Assembly: GCA_028288705.1 (NCBI GenBank) | Contig: JAQBNH010000007.1 | Location: 248,001 to 312,000 of the forward strand | From: Ferruginibacter sp. | GTDB taxonomy: Bacteria; Bacteroidota; Bacteroidia; Chitinophagales; Chitinophagaceae | Reading direction: 5' to 3' | DNA length: 64,000 bases | Shown here: piece by piece, positions 1 to 6,935 of the stretch | Position numbering within the stretch: the stretch's first letter is position 1 | Layout of the letters: each line of letters begins with the position of its first letter | Made by a program: the position numbers and the translations under genes | The notes under the pieces: generated by a model | Database searches by the model: none | Told to the model about the DNA's origin: nothing | Seen by the model: the letters and a program-made list of their open reading frames with translations, nothing else

Positions 1-61
1 CAAAGACGCAAATAGAAAATTCAAAAGTGAAAGTAAAAAGTAAAAAAAATCCGGTCCCTGA

Positions 62-330
62 TTCTTTGTCGTTCTTTTGTTTTAGCGTCTTAGTGGCAAA
101 AACGCTGTGAAACTCTGAGCCCAAACTCCTCTTCACTCTGTGGTAAATCCTTTGTGGTCCTTCCTGACTTCGCGCCTTCGTGGCAAAAACTCTATGAAAC
201 TCCGCGCAAAACTCCTTTGCCTCTGTGGTAAAATTTGTGGTAAATCCTTTGTGGTCCTTCCTGTATTCGCGCCTTCGTGGTAAAAACTCTGTGAAACTCT
301 GAGCCCAAACTCCATTTCACTCTGTGGTTC
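62..330. repeat. Three degenerate direct repeats of about 87-97 bp in a gene-free stretch
   Basis: Positions 1-383 hold no convincing gene. Three copies of a unit built on the words CTCTGTGGT, CCTTTGTGGT, CGCGCCTTCGTGGCAAAAAC and GAAACTC lie head to tail: a diverged copy from about 62, one from 135 and one from 221. The shared word TAAATCCTTTGTGGTCC starts at 144 and 241 (period 97) and GTGGCAAAAAC at 93 and 180 (period 87). Position 1 starts with a word that resembles the inverse of the unit. No spacers of constant length are present, so this is not CRISPR. The words recall TTTGTGGT/TTCGTGG-type intergenic repeats that I have seen in diverse bacteria; this is recollection, not a search. Confidence 0.7.
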
Positions 331-539
331 CCATAAAAAAAGGGCCAGAATAGAGATTCAGCCCCGTTTTAAAATTCAATATCCTATGAAAAACCTCGAC
401 AAACGTACAACCCATTTTCCCTTCCTGCAATACGCCTTTCAGCGTACTTCGAAAAAAACTTTCCGTATTTTAAAACATTCGCGCCCGGTGTTCGTCTACA
501 TTTATACCAATGGAAAGGGCGCTCCCCATAACAACTGCA

Positions 540-1103
540 ATGTCGAACGAACGGAATCTCACCATCACGGCTACCATCCAACAGCTGAGCAAGCGCTTGC
601 TCGGCTTTATCAAACAACGGGTGAACAGTCATGAAGATGCAGAAGATATCCTGCAGGATGTATTCTCGCAGTTTGCCGGCAACACCGAAACGATTGAACA
701 GGCGGGTAGCTGGCTGTTTAAAGTGGCCAGGAACAAGATCATTGATAATTACCGCAAACAAAAATTGCCACTGGCAGACGACCTGTTTTCCAATGGCGAT
801 CCATCCGAAGATGCCAGTCTGCGCATGACCGACTGGAAAGATATCATGATGCCTGATCAGCGAACACCGGAAACAGAGTACCTCCGGAATATGTTCTGGG
901 ATCAGCTCAAACTGGCGCTGGACGAATTACCGGAAAACCAGCGCGATATTTTTATTCAGACGGAAATTGAAGGCTATGCATTTAAAGACATTGCAGCAGG
1001 TACCGGCCTGCCCGTTCAAACCCTGATCAGCAGGAAACGTTATGCCGTGCTGCACCTGCGGGAAAGGCTGAACACCCTGCGTAAAGAAATTTTAGAATAT
1101 TAA
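540..1103 (+). CDS. RNA polymerase sigma factor, ECF (sigma-70) family
   Basis: Encodes a 187-residue ECF sigma factor that would direct RNA polymerase to a small regulon. Region 2 spans about residues 13-77, with the typical HEDAEDILQDVF helix and a GSWLFKVARNKIIDNYRK segment. Region 4 (about 122-176) carries the LPENQRDIF...GYAFKDIAAGTGLPVQTLISR helix-turn-helix. A longer reading starts at the in-frame ATG at 510 and adds ten residues. I prefer 540 because ECF N-termini normally begin just before region 2. No classical zinc-finger anti-sigma gene follows; instead two small genes follow on the same strand after 123 bp. The family call is firm, the regulon is unknown. Confidence 0.93.
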   Translation: MSNERNLTITATIQQLSKRLLGFIKQRVNSHEDAEDILQDVFSQFAGNTETIEQAGSWLFKVARNKIIDNYRKQKLPLADDLFSNGDPSEDASLRMTDWKDIMMPDQRTPETEYLRNMFWDQLKLALDELPENQRDIFIQTEIEGYAFKDIAAGTGLPVQTLISRKRYAVLHLRERLNTLRKEILEY

Positions 1104-1226
1104 AACGAATCACATGCTTAAAAGATTTTTCTGCAAAAAAACAAGGCTGGCTTTTTACAATAACAGCCTGCTCATTAATTAAATCATTTTCAGCCCGGCC
1201 ATTCCGGCGAAACAAATAACTACGAT

Positions 1227-1589
1227 ATGAAACAATCCTTTTTCAAAAGAAAGCCGGTGATGATGGCCAGCTTTTTTCTCGCAGCCTTTTTCATTTTCAC
1301 GGGTTTCGTGATGCTGCTCTGGAACCTCGTGTTGCCGGAAGTGACCGGTGTGAAAAGCATCAACTATTTACAGGCGATGTGCATCCTGCTCCTGAGTAAG
1401 ATCTTATTTGGGGGCTTCCGCGGGCGTGGCGGCATGCGCGGCAACTGGAAAGAAAAAATGCGCCATAAAATGGGTGAAATGACGCCGGAGGAAAGAGAAA
1501 AATTCCGTGCCGAATGGAAGAACCGCTGTGGCAACATGTCATGGGGGAAACGGAACGAACCAACCATTAACGAAGCCCCGGGCTTATAA
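1227..1589 (+). CDS. Small membrane protein with two helices and a charged cytoplasmic tail
   Basis: I do not recognise a named family. The 120-residue product has a positively charged start (MKQSFFKRKP), a first membrane helix at about 10-34, a short loop, and a second helix at about 45-63. A Gly/Arg-rich hinge (GGFRGRGGMRGNW) and a charged tail (KMRHKMGEMTPEEREKFRAEW) follow. The tail resembles the helical segments of small periplasmic metal-sensor or anti-sigma-like proteins, but the similarity is only compositional. It sits between an ECF sigma gene and a small HMA-like gene on the same strand. An accessory or anti-sigma role is therefore a plausible inference, not shown by motif. Confidence 0.75.
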   Translation: MKQSFFKRKPVMMASFFLAAFFIFTGFVMLLWNLVLPEVTGVKSINYLQAMCILLLSKILFGGFRGRGGMRGNWKEKMRHKMGEMTPEEREKFRAEWKNRCGNMSWGKRNEPTINEAPGL

Positions 1590-1599
1590 AATTTTTGCA

Positions 1600-1812
1600 A
1601 TGAACATTCTTGTGTTTAAAACCGACCTTCAGAATCAGCAGCAGCTGGGCCATATTGGTCCCGCATTAAGCATGCATCCGCAGATCATCCGCTGGAACGT
1701 AGACCTCGAAGATTGCGATAGTATCCTGCGCGTTGTGCCCGGAAATGTTTCTGCCAAAGAAGTAGAGCAGATCCTCGTCAGGGCCGGGCATCATTGTGAA
1801 GAATTGGTCTGA
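1600..1812 (+). CDS. Small protein with a likely ferredoxin-like (HMA-type) fold and no CxxC
   Basis: A 70-residue cytoplasmic protein starting 10 nt after the stop of the previous gene, so probably cotranslated. Predicted order is strand (MNILVFKTDL), helix (NQQQLGHIGPAL), strand (IIRWNVDLED), strand (SILRVVPG), helix (SAKEVEQILVRAG), strand. This is the beta-alpha-beta-beta-alpha-beta layout of heavy-metal-associated domains, but the metal-binding CxxC of copper chaperones is absent. Two cysteines (DCDS and HHCEE) remain. The open frame extends upstream to 1507 inside the preceding gene; the ATG at 1600 is chosen because that is where the fold begins. The domain call is inference from pattern only. 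Confidence 0.7.
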   Translation: MNILVFKTDLQNQQQLGHIGPALSMHPQIIRWNVDLEDCDSILRVVPGNVSAKEVEQILVRAGHHCEELV

Positions 1813-1889
1813 GCAACATTCACAAAGCTTTACCGTTTTTCTGCCCTGAAATTTTGCGCAGAAAACCAATCTTTGATGAAAATATCCCG

Positions 1890-2522
1890 ATGAAATTGTT
1901 GCTTTCCGTTTTAGTGATGTGTACTATCCAGTTTTCCGCTTTCGCTGCCGATAAATATGTGTCTCCCCTCAGCCATTTTTCCGCTGAATGGAACAACGAG
2001 AAATACCAGGTTTGTAATACGGCTGCTGATGTAAAGTATATGAGTGCAACAGAAAAAGAAGTGATCCATATCCTCAACCTTGCGCGGATGAATCCTTCCC
2101 TTTTCAACAGCACCGTGGTAAAACAGTTCCCGGCTTTCAGCAACCAGGCCGACCTGAACGGCAACAGCTATTATCAATCCCTGCAGGCTACGATGCAACA
2201 TATGCCTGCCCTCAATATACTAACGCCCAGCCAGCCCTGTTTTGAAAGTGCCCTCTGCCATGCCCAAAGCTCCGGCGTTTCGGGGTATGTAGGCCACGAC
2301 AGGAGAACGGCGGAATGTGAGAAGAAAAAATTCTTCTTTGGCGAATGCTGTGATTACGGGCATGCGGATGCCTTAGGTATCGTAATGGCCCTGCTGATCG
2401 ACCGAAATATCCCGTCGCTGGGCCACCGGAAAATATTCTTCGGCAAGTACAACACGGTGGGCGTGTCTATCCAGCCACATAAGGCTTACCGGAGCAATGC
2501 CGTGATCGATTTCGGTATCTGA
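1890..2522 (+). CDS. Secreted CAP (SCP/PR-1-like) domain protein
   Basis: A 210-residue exported protein. The start at 1890 puts a signal peptide at residues 1-19 (cleavage after SAFA). An in-frame ATG at 1854 would add 12 residues before it and is less likely. Residues 54-210 look like a CAP domain: the helix with VIHILNLARMNPS, then CHAQSSGVSGYVGHDRR with His136, then the PSLGHRK segment with His179, and a C-terminal strand GVSIQP..AVIDFG. Unusually for the family it is rich in cysteine (Cys42, 117, 123, 143, 153, 154), so disulfides in the periplasm or outside the cell are likely. The substrate or partner is unknown. Confidence 0.85.
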   Translation: MKLLLSVLVMCTIQFSAFAADKYVSPLSHFSAEWNNEKYQVCNTAADVKYMSATEKEVIHILNLARMNPSLFNSTVVKQFPAFSNQADLNGNSYYQSLQATMQHMPALNILTPSQPCFESALCHAQSSGVSGYVGHDRRTAECEKKKFFFGECCDYGHADALGIVMALLIDRNIPSLGHRKIFFGKYNTVGVSIQPHKAYRSNAVIDFGI

Positions 2523-2550
2523 TCCCGGGGGATTGAATCTCGTTACCTGC

Positions 2551-2607
2551 AGGTGCAGAGCCGTAACATGCAGGTGCAGAGCCGTAACCTGTTACGGCTC
2601 TGCACCT
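2551..2607. repeat. Two direct copies plus one inverted copy of a 17-bp word; perfect 17-bp stem
   Basis: AGGTGCAGAGCCGTAAC occurs at 2551-2567 and 2572-2588 (period 21). Its exact reverse complement is at 2591-2607, leaving a 2-nt spacer. The resulting long perfect hairpin is followed by A residues, not T, on the plus strand, so it is not a normal terminator in either direction. It sits in the 255-bp gap between the CAP-domain gene and the next T9SS gene. A REP-like or extragenic palindrome is the simplest reading. Confidence 0.8.
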
Positions 2608-2708
2608 AAAAAAAATATATTTTCAGATCAGCTCCGTATTTTCCAGCATAACCAGTTGCAGATTAGGTATTTATTCCAACTAACGTTCGGGATTGTACGA
2701 CATTTTTT

Positions 2709-2737
2709 TTTGCAGAAATACTATTCCCCTATCTTGC
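2709..2737 (+). promoter_or_regulatory. Candidate Bacteroidota promoter (TTTG - 17 bp - TATCTTGC)
   Basis: TTTG at 2709-2712 is followed after 17 bp by TATCTTGC at 2730-2737, one base short of the TAnnTTTG consensus. It lies 40 nt before the ATG at 2778. The same TATCTTGC variant occurs at 52592-52599 before another lipoprotein gene. Confidence 0.4.
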
Positions 2738-2777
2738 GCGTTTAAGTACCCGACCCTAATAGTCATAAACCACACAA

Positions 2778-3941
2778 ATGAAAAAAATTTACATTTCGAT
2801 TGCGATCATGCTGCTTTTTACAACCGCTAAAAGCCAGATGGTTGCCTGGGATTTCAACGGGCTTACCGGTACGGAAGCCAGTGTTGCACCCGTTTCCGCA
2901 GATCCTGATCTTGCCCCAACCGCATTAACCAGGGGTTCCACAGCCCCATCGGCGCTTGCCAATTCGTTTAATTCAGCTAACTGGACAACAACGAACCTTT
3001 TGGCTGATGCTGAAACCAACGACTCTTATTACCAGTTCACCGTACAAGCCAACAATGGTTTTTACGTGTCACTGGCAGGGTTAAGTGCGAACTTTCGCCG
3101 TGATGCCAATGGTCCGCGTGCTTTTCAGTGGAAGTATAGCCTGGATGGTGTAACCTATACCAATGTTGGTGCAGCCATCACTTATACCGGCACAGCAACA
3201 AACGGTAATGCCTTACCGCCACTGGATCTGTCAACCGTTCCTGCTTTGGATAACGTGCCAAGTAACGTCGTGATCCGCATGCGTTTATATGGTTATAACG
3301 CCGTGAATGCATCGGGAATCTTTGCCCTGGGCCGCTTGTTTGGGAACGACCTGGCCCTTTCCGGAACAGTGTCGCCGATCGTCGTGCCGATTCGCCTGAT
3401 CTCTTTTTCAGCTGCGAATAACCGTTCTGTAACCCAGTTACAGTGGAAAGTAAACTGTACTTCTACCAGCGCGGTCTTCGAAATTCAGCGTTCAACAGAC
3501 GCCGTTCGCTTTACCAGCCTGAACCACCAGGTAGAAACACAAAGCCGTTGTGCCCTGCCTTTCTATTATACCGATGATAAAACACCGGAAGGCACCAGCT
3601 ATTACCGTTTAAAATCAATTGATGTGGATGGCCATATCAGCTATTCAAAAGCCTTACAGGTGGTGAATAAAGACGGACAGGCAGATAATAAATTACGCAT
3701 CTACCCGACGATCACCGAAGATGATTTCGCTACAGCAACGATTGCTGCTGCCAAAGCCGGACCTGCAACGATCGCATTTATCGACCAGAAAGGTGCTTTT
3801 GTAAAACAAATGACGATCTCCCTGCAAAAAGGGAACAACAATATTTCGCTCCTCACGCATGGCCTTTCTTCCGGTACTTACCGCGTGAGACTGGTTCAAC
3901 CGGGTGTTGCGACTTCAACAGGCACCCTTATCAGGCGCTAA
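2778..3941 (+). CDS. T9SS-type secreted protein with C-terminal sorting region
   Basis: A 387-residue exported protein: signal peptide about 1-19 (MKKIYISIAIMLLFTTAKSQ), then a beta-rich N-terminal domain of unknown function to about residue 205. An Ig/FN3-like stalk follows (FEIQRSTDAVRF ... SYYRLKSIDVDGHISYS, about 210-298), then a C-terminal beta-sandwich (from about 303, ending TGTLIRR) of the type used for T9SS sorting. The classic YPNP start of that region is replaced by YPTI. The stalk module is shared with the genes at 4377, 5631, 12115 and 16653. A terminator follows at 3960. Surface or extracellular location is inferred; no catalytic residues are visible. Confidence 0.85.
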   Translation: MKKIYISIAIMLLFTTAKSQMVAWDFNGLTGTEASVAPVSADPDLAPTALTRGSTAPSALANSFNSANWTTTNLLADAETNDSYYQFTVQANNGFYVSLAGLSANFRRDANGPRAFQWKYSLDGVTYTNVGAAITYTGTATNGNALPPLDLSTVPALDNVPSNVVIRMRLYGYNAVNASGIFALGRLFGNDLALSGTVSPIVVPIRLISFSAANNRSVTQLQWKVNCTSTSAVFEIQRSTDAVRFTSLNHQVETQSRCALPFYYTDDKTPEGTSYYRLKSIDVDGHISYSKALQVVNKDGQADNKLRIYPTITEDDFATATIAAAKAGPATIAFIDQKGAFVKQMTISLQKGNNNISLLTHGLSSGTYRVRLVQPGVATSTGTLIRR

Positions 3942-3959
3942 TAAAACCCCGATTTTGTT

Positions 3960-3988
3960 AACCCCGCTTACCCTGGCGGGGTTTTTTA
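3960..3988 (+). terminator. Rho-independent terminator
   Basis: An 8-bp stem, AACCCCGC (3960-3967) with GCGGGGTT (3976-3983), runs into a T tract at 3982-3987, 18 nt after the stop codon of the preceding gene. Confidence 0.9.
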
Positions 3989-4312
3989 TTGCCAAAACCC
4001 AGGAAAAATGCACGAAAAAATGTTCATTTTTAGCATAAAACTGGCAGTTTTTAGTGTTAGATATGCGATTCTTTCCCGGGCTCACCAAGCCAATTCCAGA
4101 TTAATTTCGCTTATTATAAGCCAAATTCTTCAATTTTTAATAAAAAATAGCCTAAATCCTGCTAAAAAAGGTTGTGCCATTTTATGTGGTACCATTTAAA
4201 ATGGTACGCTTTACCCTGACACGCATACTGTACTCAAAAATTTTGTGCAACTTCTTCAACTCACAACGGTTCTGCGCAACAATCCCAGGTAATCCTCCTG
4301 GAGAGCTATATA
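3989..4312. other. Gene-free convergent gap with one short palindrome
   Basis: An AT-rich stretch between convergent terminators. Open frames here are short and have no codon bias or recognisable domain. The only structure I see is GTACCATT (4189-4196), TAA, AATGGTAC (4200-4207), an 8-bp inverted repeat that could be a small operator or hairpin. Confidence 0.5.
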
Positions 4313-4344
4313 TAAAAAAGGCCCCGCCAAATAAAGACGGGGCC
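4313..4344 (-). terminator. Rho-independent terminator of the lamin-tail gene
   Basis: Read on the minus strand, GGCCCCG (4338-4344) pairs with CGGGGCC (4320-4326) and runs into a T tract opposite 4314-4319, 33 nt after the stop codon of the gene ending at 4377. Confidence 0.9.
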
Positions 4345-4376
4345 AGTTATTTATCCGCTATTGCGAAAAAACTACA

Positions 4377-5528
4377 TTATTGTTTGATCATCCTTAATAC
4401 CGGCGTGCGGCCTTCAACCGTTGCACCGGAAACCTGGTATTGACCTTTTGGTAAGTCGCTTACGTTAACCGGGATGCGGTTTTCACCAACGGTCACCTGG
4501 TAAGTGAATTTTTTCACGAGGCGGCCACTGATATCGTGGATCATCCAGGTAGACAAACCAACTGTATTGCTGCTGAACGCGATCTGCGTTTCGCTCACTG
4601 TAACTGCAGGGCTCAGGTAAATGCCGGAAGCATTGTCAAATTTCAGCGTAGCGGTGTTGGAGTAAGAAACGGCACCATCCACGTCAGTGATCTTTAAGCG
4701 GTAATAGCTAACACCGGCTAAAGGCGTAGCATCTGTGTAGTTAAACGGCGACTGGCAACGGGCCTGAGTCGCCGTTTCTGCATAAACATTGCTGAATGAC
4801 CTGTTGTCGGAAGAACGCTGTAGTTCAAACTGAACGGTAGCAGCAGTTGTAGCCGCTTTCCAGTGAAATTGCACAGCGGTATTCATCTTGAGCGCGGAGA
4901 AAGATTCCAGGGTAACCGGCGCGACAAAATACGCTGAGTTACGGGCAACCGGGTTGGGCATTACGGTAAAATCCGTGTTGTTGTTGTCGGTATCAATATT
5001 CCCGGCGGTACGAATGATCGAAGACGCGAGGTTACCGGCACTGGCAGGGGTACCTTCCGCGCAGGTAGGTGATCCGTAGCCCAGCATATCGATGATATTC
5101 GCACCTGTACAAACGGATGCTCCAATACTGGTCGTGCCATTTACCAGGTAAATTTTTCCGCCCGTGCCGCTGGAGTTAATGGTAGAAATGGCATCCGGGG
5201 TTGGGAGCGGGTTACCGCCGCCGCCGGCATTGGCAGCGCCCTGTATCAGGTAATACCGCCCTGCCGGAATTGTCGCCGCCGGGAGCACAAATACGCCCGA
5301 AATGGTTCCGCCCACAGAAGAAGCATATTGCAGGGAAAGGCCGCTGGTACTAATGGGCGCGGCAGTAGGATTGTACAACTCAAAAAATTTATTGGCGTAG
5401 GTAGCACCGGCACTGCCGCCATTGTTGTACACCTGGCTAATCACTAAACCCGTGGAAATGGTTGGGCCGGAACCGGCTCTTGCAAAAAGAGTTGCGACAA
5501 GCGCCAGTGATGTAAAAATTTTCTTCAT
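4377..5528 (-). CDS. Lamin-tail-domain (LTD) secreted protein, T9SS sorting region (paralogue A)
   Basis: A 383-residue exported protein. A signal peptide occupies about 1-18. A lamin tail domain spans about 25-190: GLVISQVYNNGGSAGATY, FFELYNPTAAPIS, IPAGRYYLIQ, then GKIYLVN and the DMLGYGS segment. This is followed by the FELQRSSDNRSF ... YYRLKITDVDGAVSYS stalk and a C-terminal sorting-type sandwich ending RTPVLRMIKQ. Its C-terminal half is almost identical to that of the next gene upstream (5631-6797), while the LTD halves are clearly diverged. LTDs occur in extracellular nucleases and adhesins, but no catalytic domain is present here. A surface-binding role is an inference. Confidence 0.88.
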   Translation of the reverse strand: MKKIFTSLALVATLFARAGSGPTISTGLVISQVYNNGGSAGATYANKFFELYNPTAAPISTSGLSLQYASSVGGTISGVFVLPAATIPAGRYYLIQGAANAGGGGNPLPTPDAISTINSSGTGGKIYLVNGTTSIGASVCTGANIIDMLGYGSPTCAEGTPASAGNLASSIIRTAGNIDTDNNNTDFTVMPNPVARNSAYFVAPVTLESFSALKMNTAVQFHWKAATTAATVQFELQRSSDNRSFSNVYAETATQARCQSPFNYTDATPLAGVSYYRLKITDVDGAVSYSNTATLKFDNASGIYLSPAVTVSETQIAFSSNTVGLSTWMIHDISGRLVKKFTYQVTVGENRIPVNVSDLPKGQYQVSGATVEGRTPVLRMIKQ

Positions 5529-5574
5529 ACATGGTTTTTAAATGAGATAAGCTTTTTGGGATCAAATTTAAAAT

Positions 5575-5609
5575 AAAAAAGGAACTGCACGAAGCAGTTC
5601 CTTTTTTTT
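5575..5609. terminator. Bidirectional-looking hairpin between the two LTD genes
   Basis: GGAACTGC (5581-5588) and GCAGTTCC (5594-5601) are flanked by A residues on the left and T residues on the right, so the hairpin can end transcription on either strand. It lies just after the stop of the gene at 5631-6797 (minus) and 46 nt before the start of the next one. Confidence 0.85.
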
Positions 5610-5630
5610 CATTGTATGTATGAAAACGAA

Positions 5631-6797
5631 TTATTGTTTGATCATCCTTAACACCGGTGTGCGTCCTTCAACAGTTGCACCCGAAACCTGGTATTGACCT
5701 TTTGGTAAATCGCTTACGTTAACCGGGATACGGTTCTCACCAACGGTCATTTGATAAGTGAATTTTTTCACCAGGCGGCCACTGATATCGTGGATCATCC
5801 AGGTAGATAAACCGGCAGTTTTGCTGCTGAACGCGATCTGCGTTTCGCTCACTGTAACGGCAGGGCTCAGGTAAATGCCTGAAGCGTTATCAAATTTTAA
5901 TGTTGCTGTGTTGGAGTAAGAAACGGCACCATCCACATCCGTGATCTTTAAACGATAGTAGCTCACACCTGCTAAAGGAGCCGCATCGGTATAGTTGAAC
6001 GGCGCCTGGCAACGGGCCTGTGTAGCTGATTCAGAATATACATTGCTGAAAGATGAGTTATTAGAAGAACGCTGTACATCAAATTTTACAGAAGTTGAAT
6101 TACAATTCACTTTCCAGTTGAATTGAGCGGTACTGTTCATTTTAAGTGCAGAGAAATTTTCTAATGCGATTGGCGTAACAAAGTAAGAGGAGTTACGCGG
6201 GAAAGGCGGGTTAGAAGTTGTGAAATCTGTTGAGTTATTGTCTGTGTCAAGATTGGCAGCCGTTCTAATCAATGAAGTTGTCACACTCCAACCTGAAGCC
6301 ACTGCGGTCCCTTCCGCACAACTTGGTCCAGAACCGTAAGCAATCATATCAATAACTGCAGGATTTGAACATAAGTTAGCAGCTGTCCCAGACAATCCCG
6401 TTGTACCATTTACCAGAAAAATTCGCCCCCCGGTTGCGGACCCTCCTGGATTTATTCCAACGGTTTGATCAGCGGTAAAAGTTGTTCCGTTTGCACCATT
6501 GCTGGCACCCTGAATCAGATAGTAACGTCCTGCGGGAATTGTGGCTGTGGTAGATAAAGCATATGGCTGAGCAGTAGTACCCGTTGGCGACGCATATTGA
6601 ATCGATAAACCATTTAAGCTGATTGGGCTAGAAGTTGGGTTATACAATTCAACAAATTTGTATTGGTAAGTCGCGCCAGTGCTTCCACCGTTAACGTAAA
6701 TCTGGCTGATCACAAGACCTGTCGAAACTGTTGGGCTGTTACCTGCAGTAGCAATTAAGCTGGCTACGAGGGCAAATAATGTAAAGATTTTCTTCAT
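5631..6797 (-). CDS. Lamin-tail-domain secreted protein, T9SS sorting region (paralogue B)
   Basis: A 388-residue paralogue of the preceding entry in the same orientation, so a tandem duplication. The start at 6797 gives a clean signal peptide (MKKIFTLFALVASLIATAG). The open frame runs 29 codons further upstream without a signal sequence. LTD features: GLVISQIYVNGGSTGATY, FVELYNPTSSPIS, IPAGRYYLIQGAS, GRIFLVN, DMIAYGSGPSCAEG. The stalk and C-terminal region match paralogue A nearly residue for residue over about the last 130 residues, with only a few changes (for example FSSKTAG for FSSNTVG). Each copy has its own terminator. Confidence 0.88.
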   Translation of the reverse strand: MKKIFTLFALVASLIATAGNSPTVSTGLVISQIYVNGGSTGATYQYKFVELYNPTSSPISLNGLSIQYASPTGTTAQPYALSTTATIPAGRYYLIQGASNGANGTTFTADQTVGINPGGSATGGRIFLVNGTTGLSGTAANLCSNPAVIDMIAYGSGPSCAEGTAVASGWSVTTSLIRTAANLDTDNNSTDFTTSNPPFPRNSSYFVTPIALENFSALKMNSTAQFNWKVNCNSTSVKFDVQRSSNNSSFSNVYSESATQARCQAPFNYTDAAPLAGVSYYRLKITDVDGAVSYSNTATLKFDNASGIYLSPAVTVSETQIAFSSKTAGLSTWMIHDISGRLVKKFTYQMTVGENRIPVNVSDLPKGQYQVSGATVEGRTPVLRMIKQ

Positions 6798-6861
6798 ACT
6801 GTGTTTTTTATAAATTAAGTAAAGACGGCGGTTAGGGGCCGTTTGGGCAACGAATGTATTA

Positions 6862-6890
6862 TAAAAAAAGGAACTGCTTATCACAGTTCC
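6862..6890 (-). terminator. Rho-independent terminator of icmF
   Basis: On the minus strand GGAACTG (6884-6890) pairs with CAGTTCC (6870-6876) and is followed by a T tract opposite 6863-6869. It lies 46 nt after the icmF stop and uses nearly the same stem word as the hairpin at 5581. Confidence 0.88.
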
Positions 6891-6935
6891 TTCGATTTAA
6901 TAATCATTTCATGTAGGTTTTATCCACAAAAAATA

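Noticed and set aside
133..329. CRISPR-like direct repeats
   Set aside because: Unit lengths differ, repeats are degenerate and there are no spacers of constant length.
384..761. Minus-strand open frame of 125 codons
   Set aside because: It is the shadow of the ECF sigma gene on the other strand and has no recognisable domain.
1114..1182. 22-codon frame between the sigma gene and the two-helix protein
   Set aside because: Too short, no conserved features and no coupling signals.
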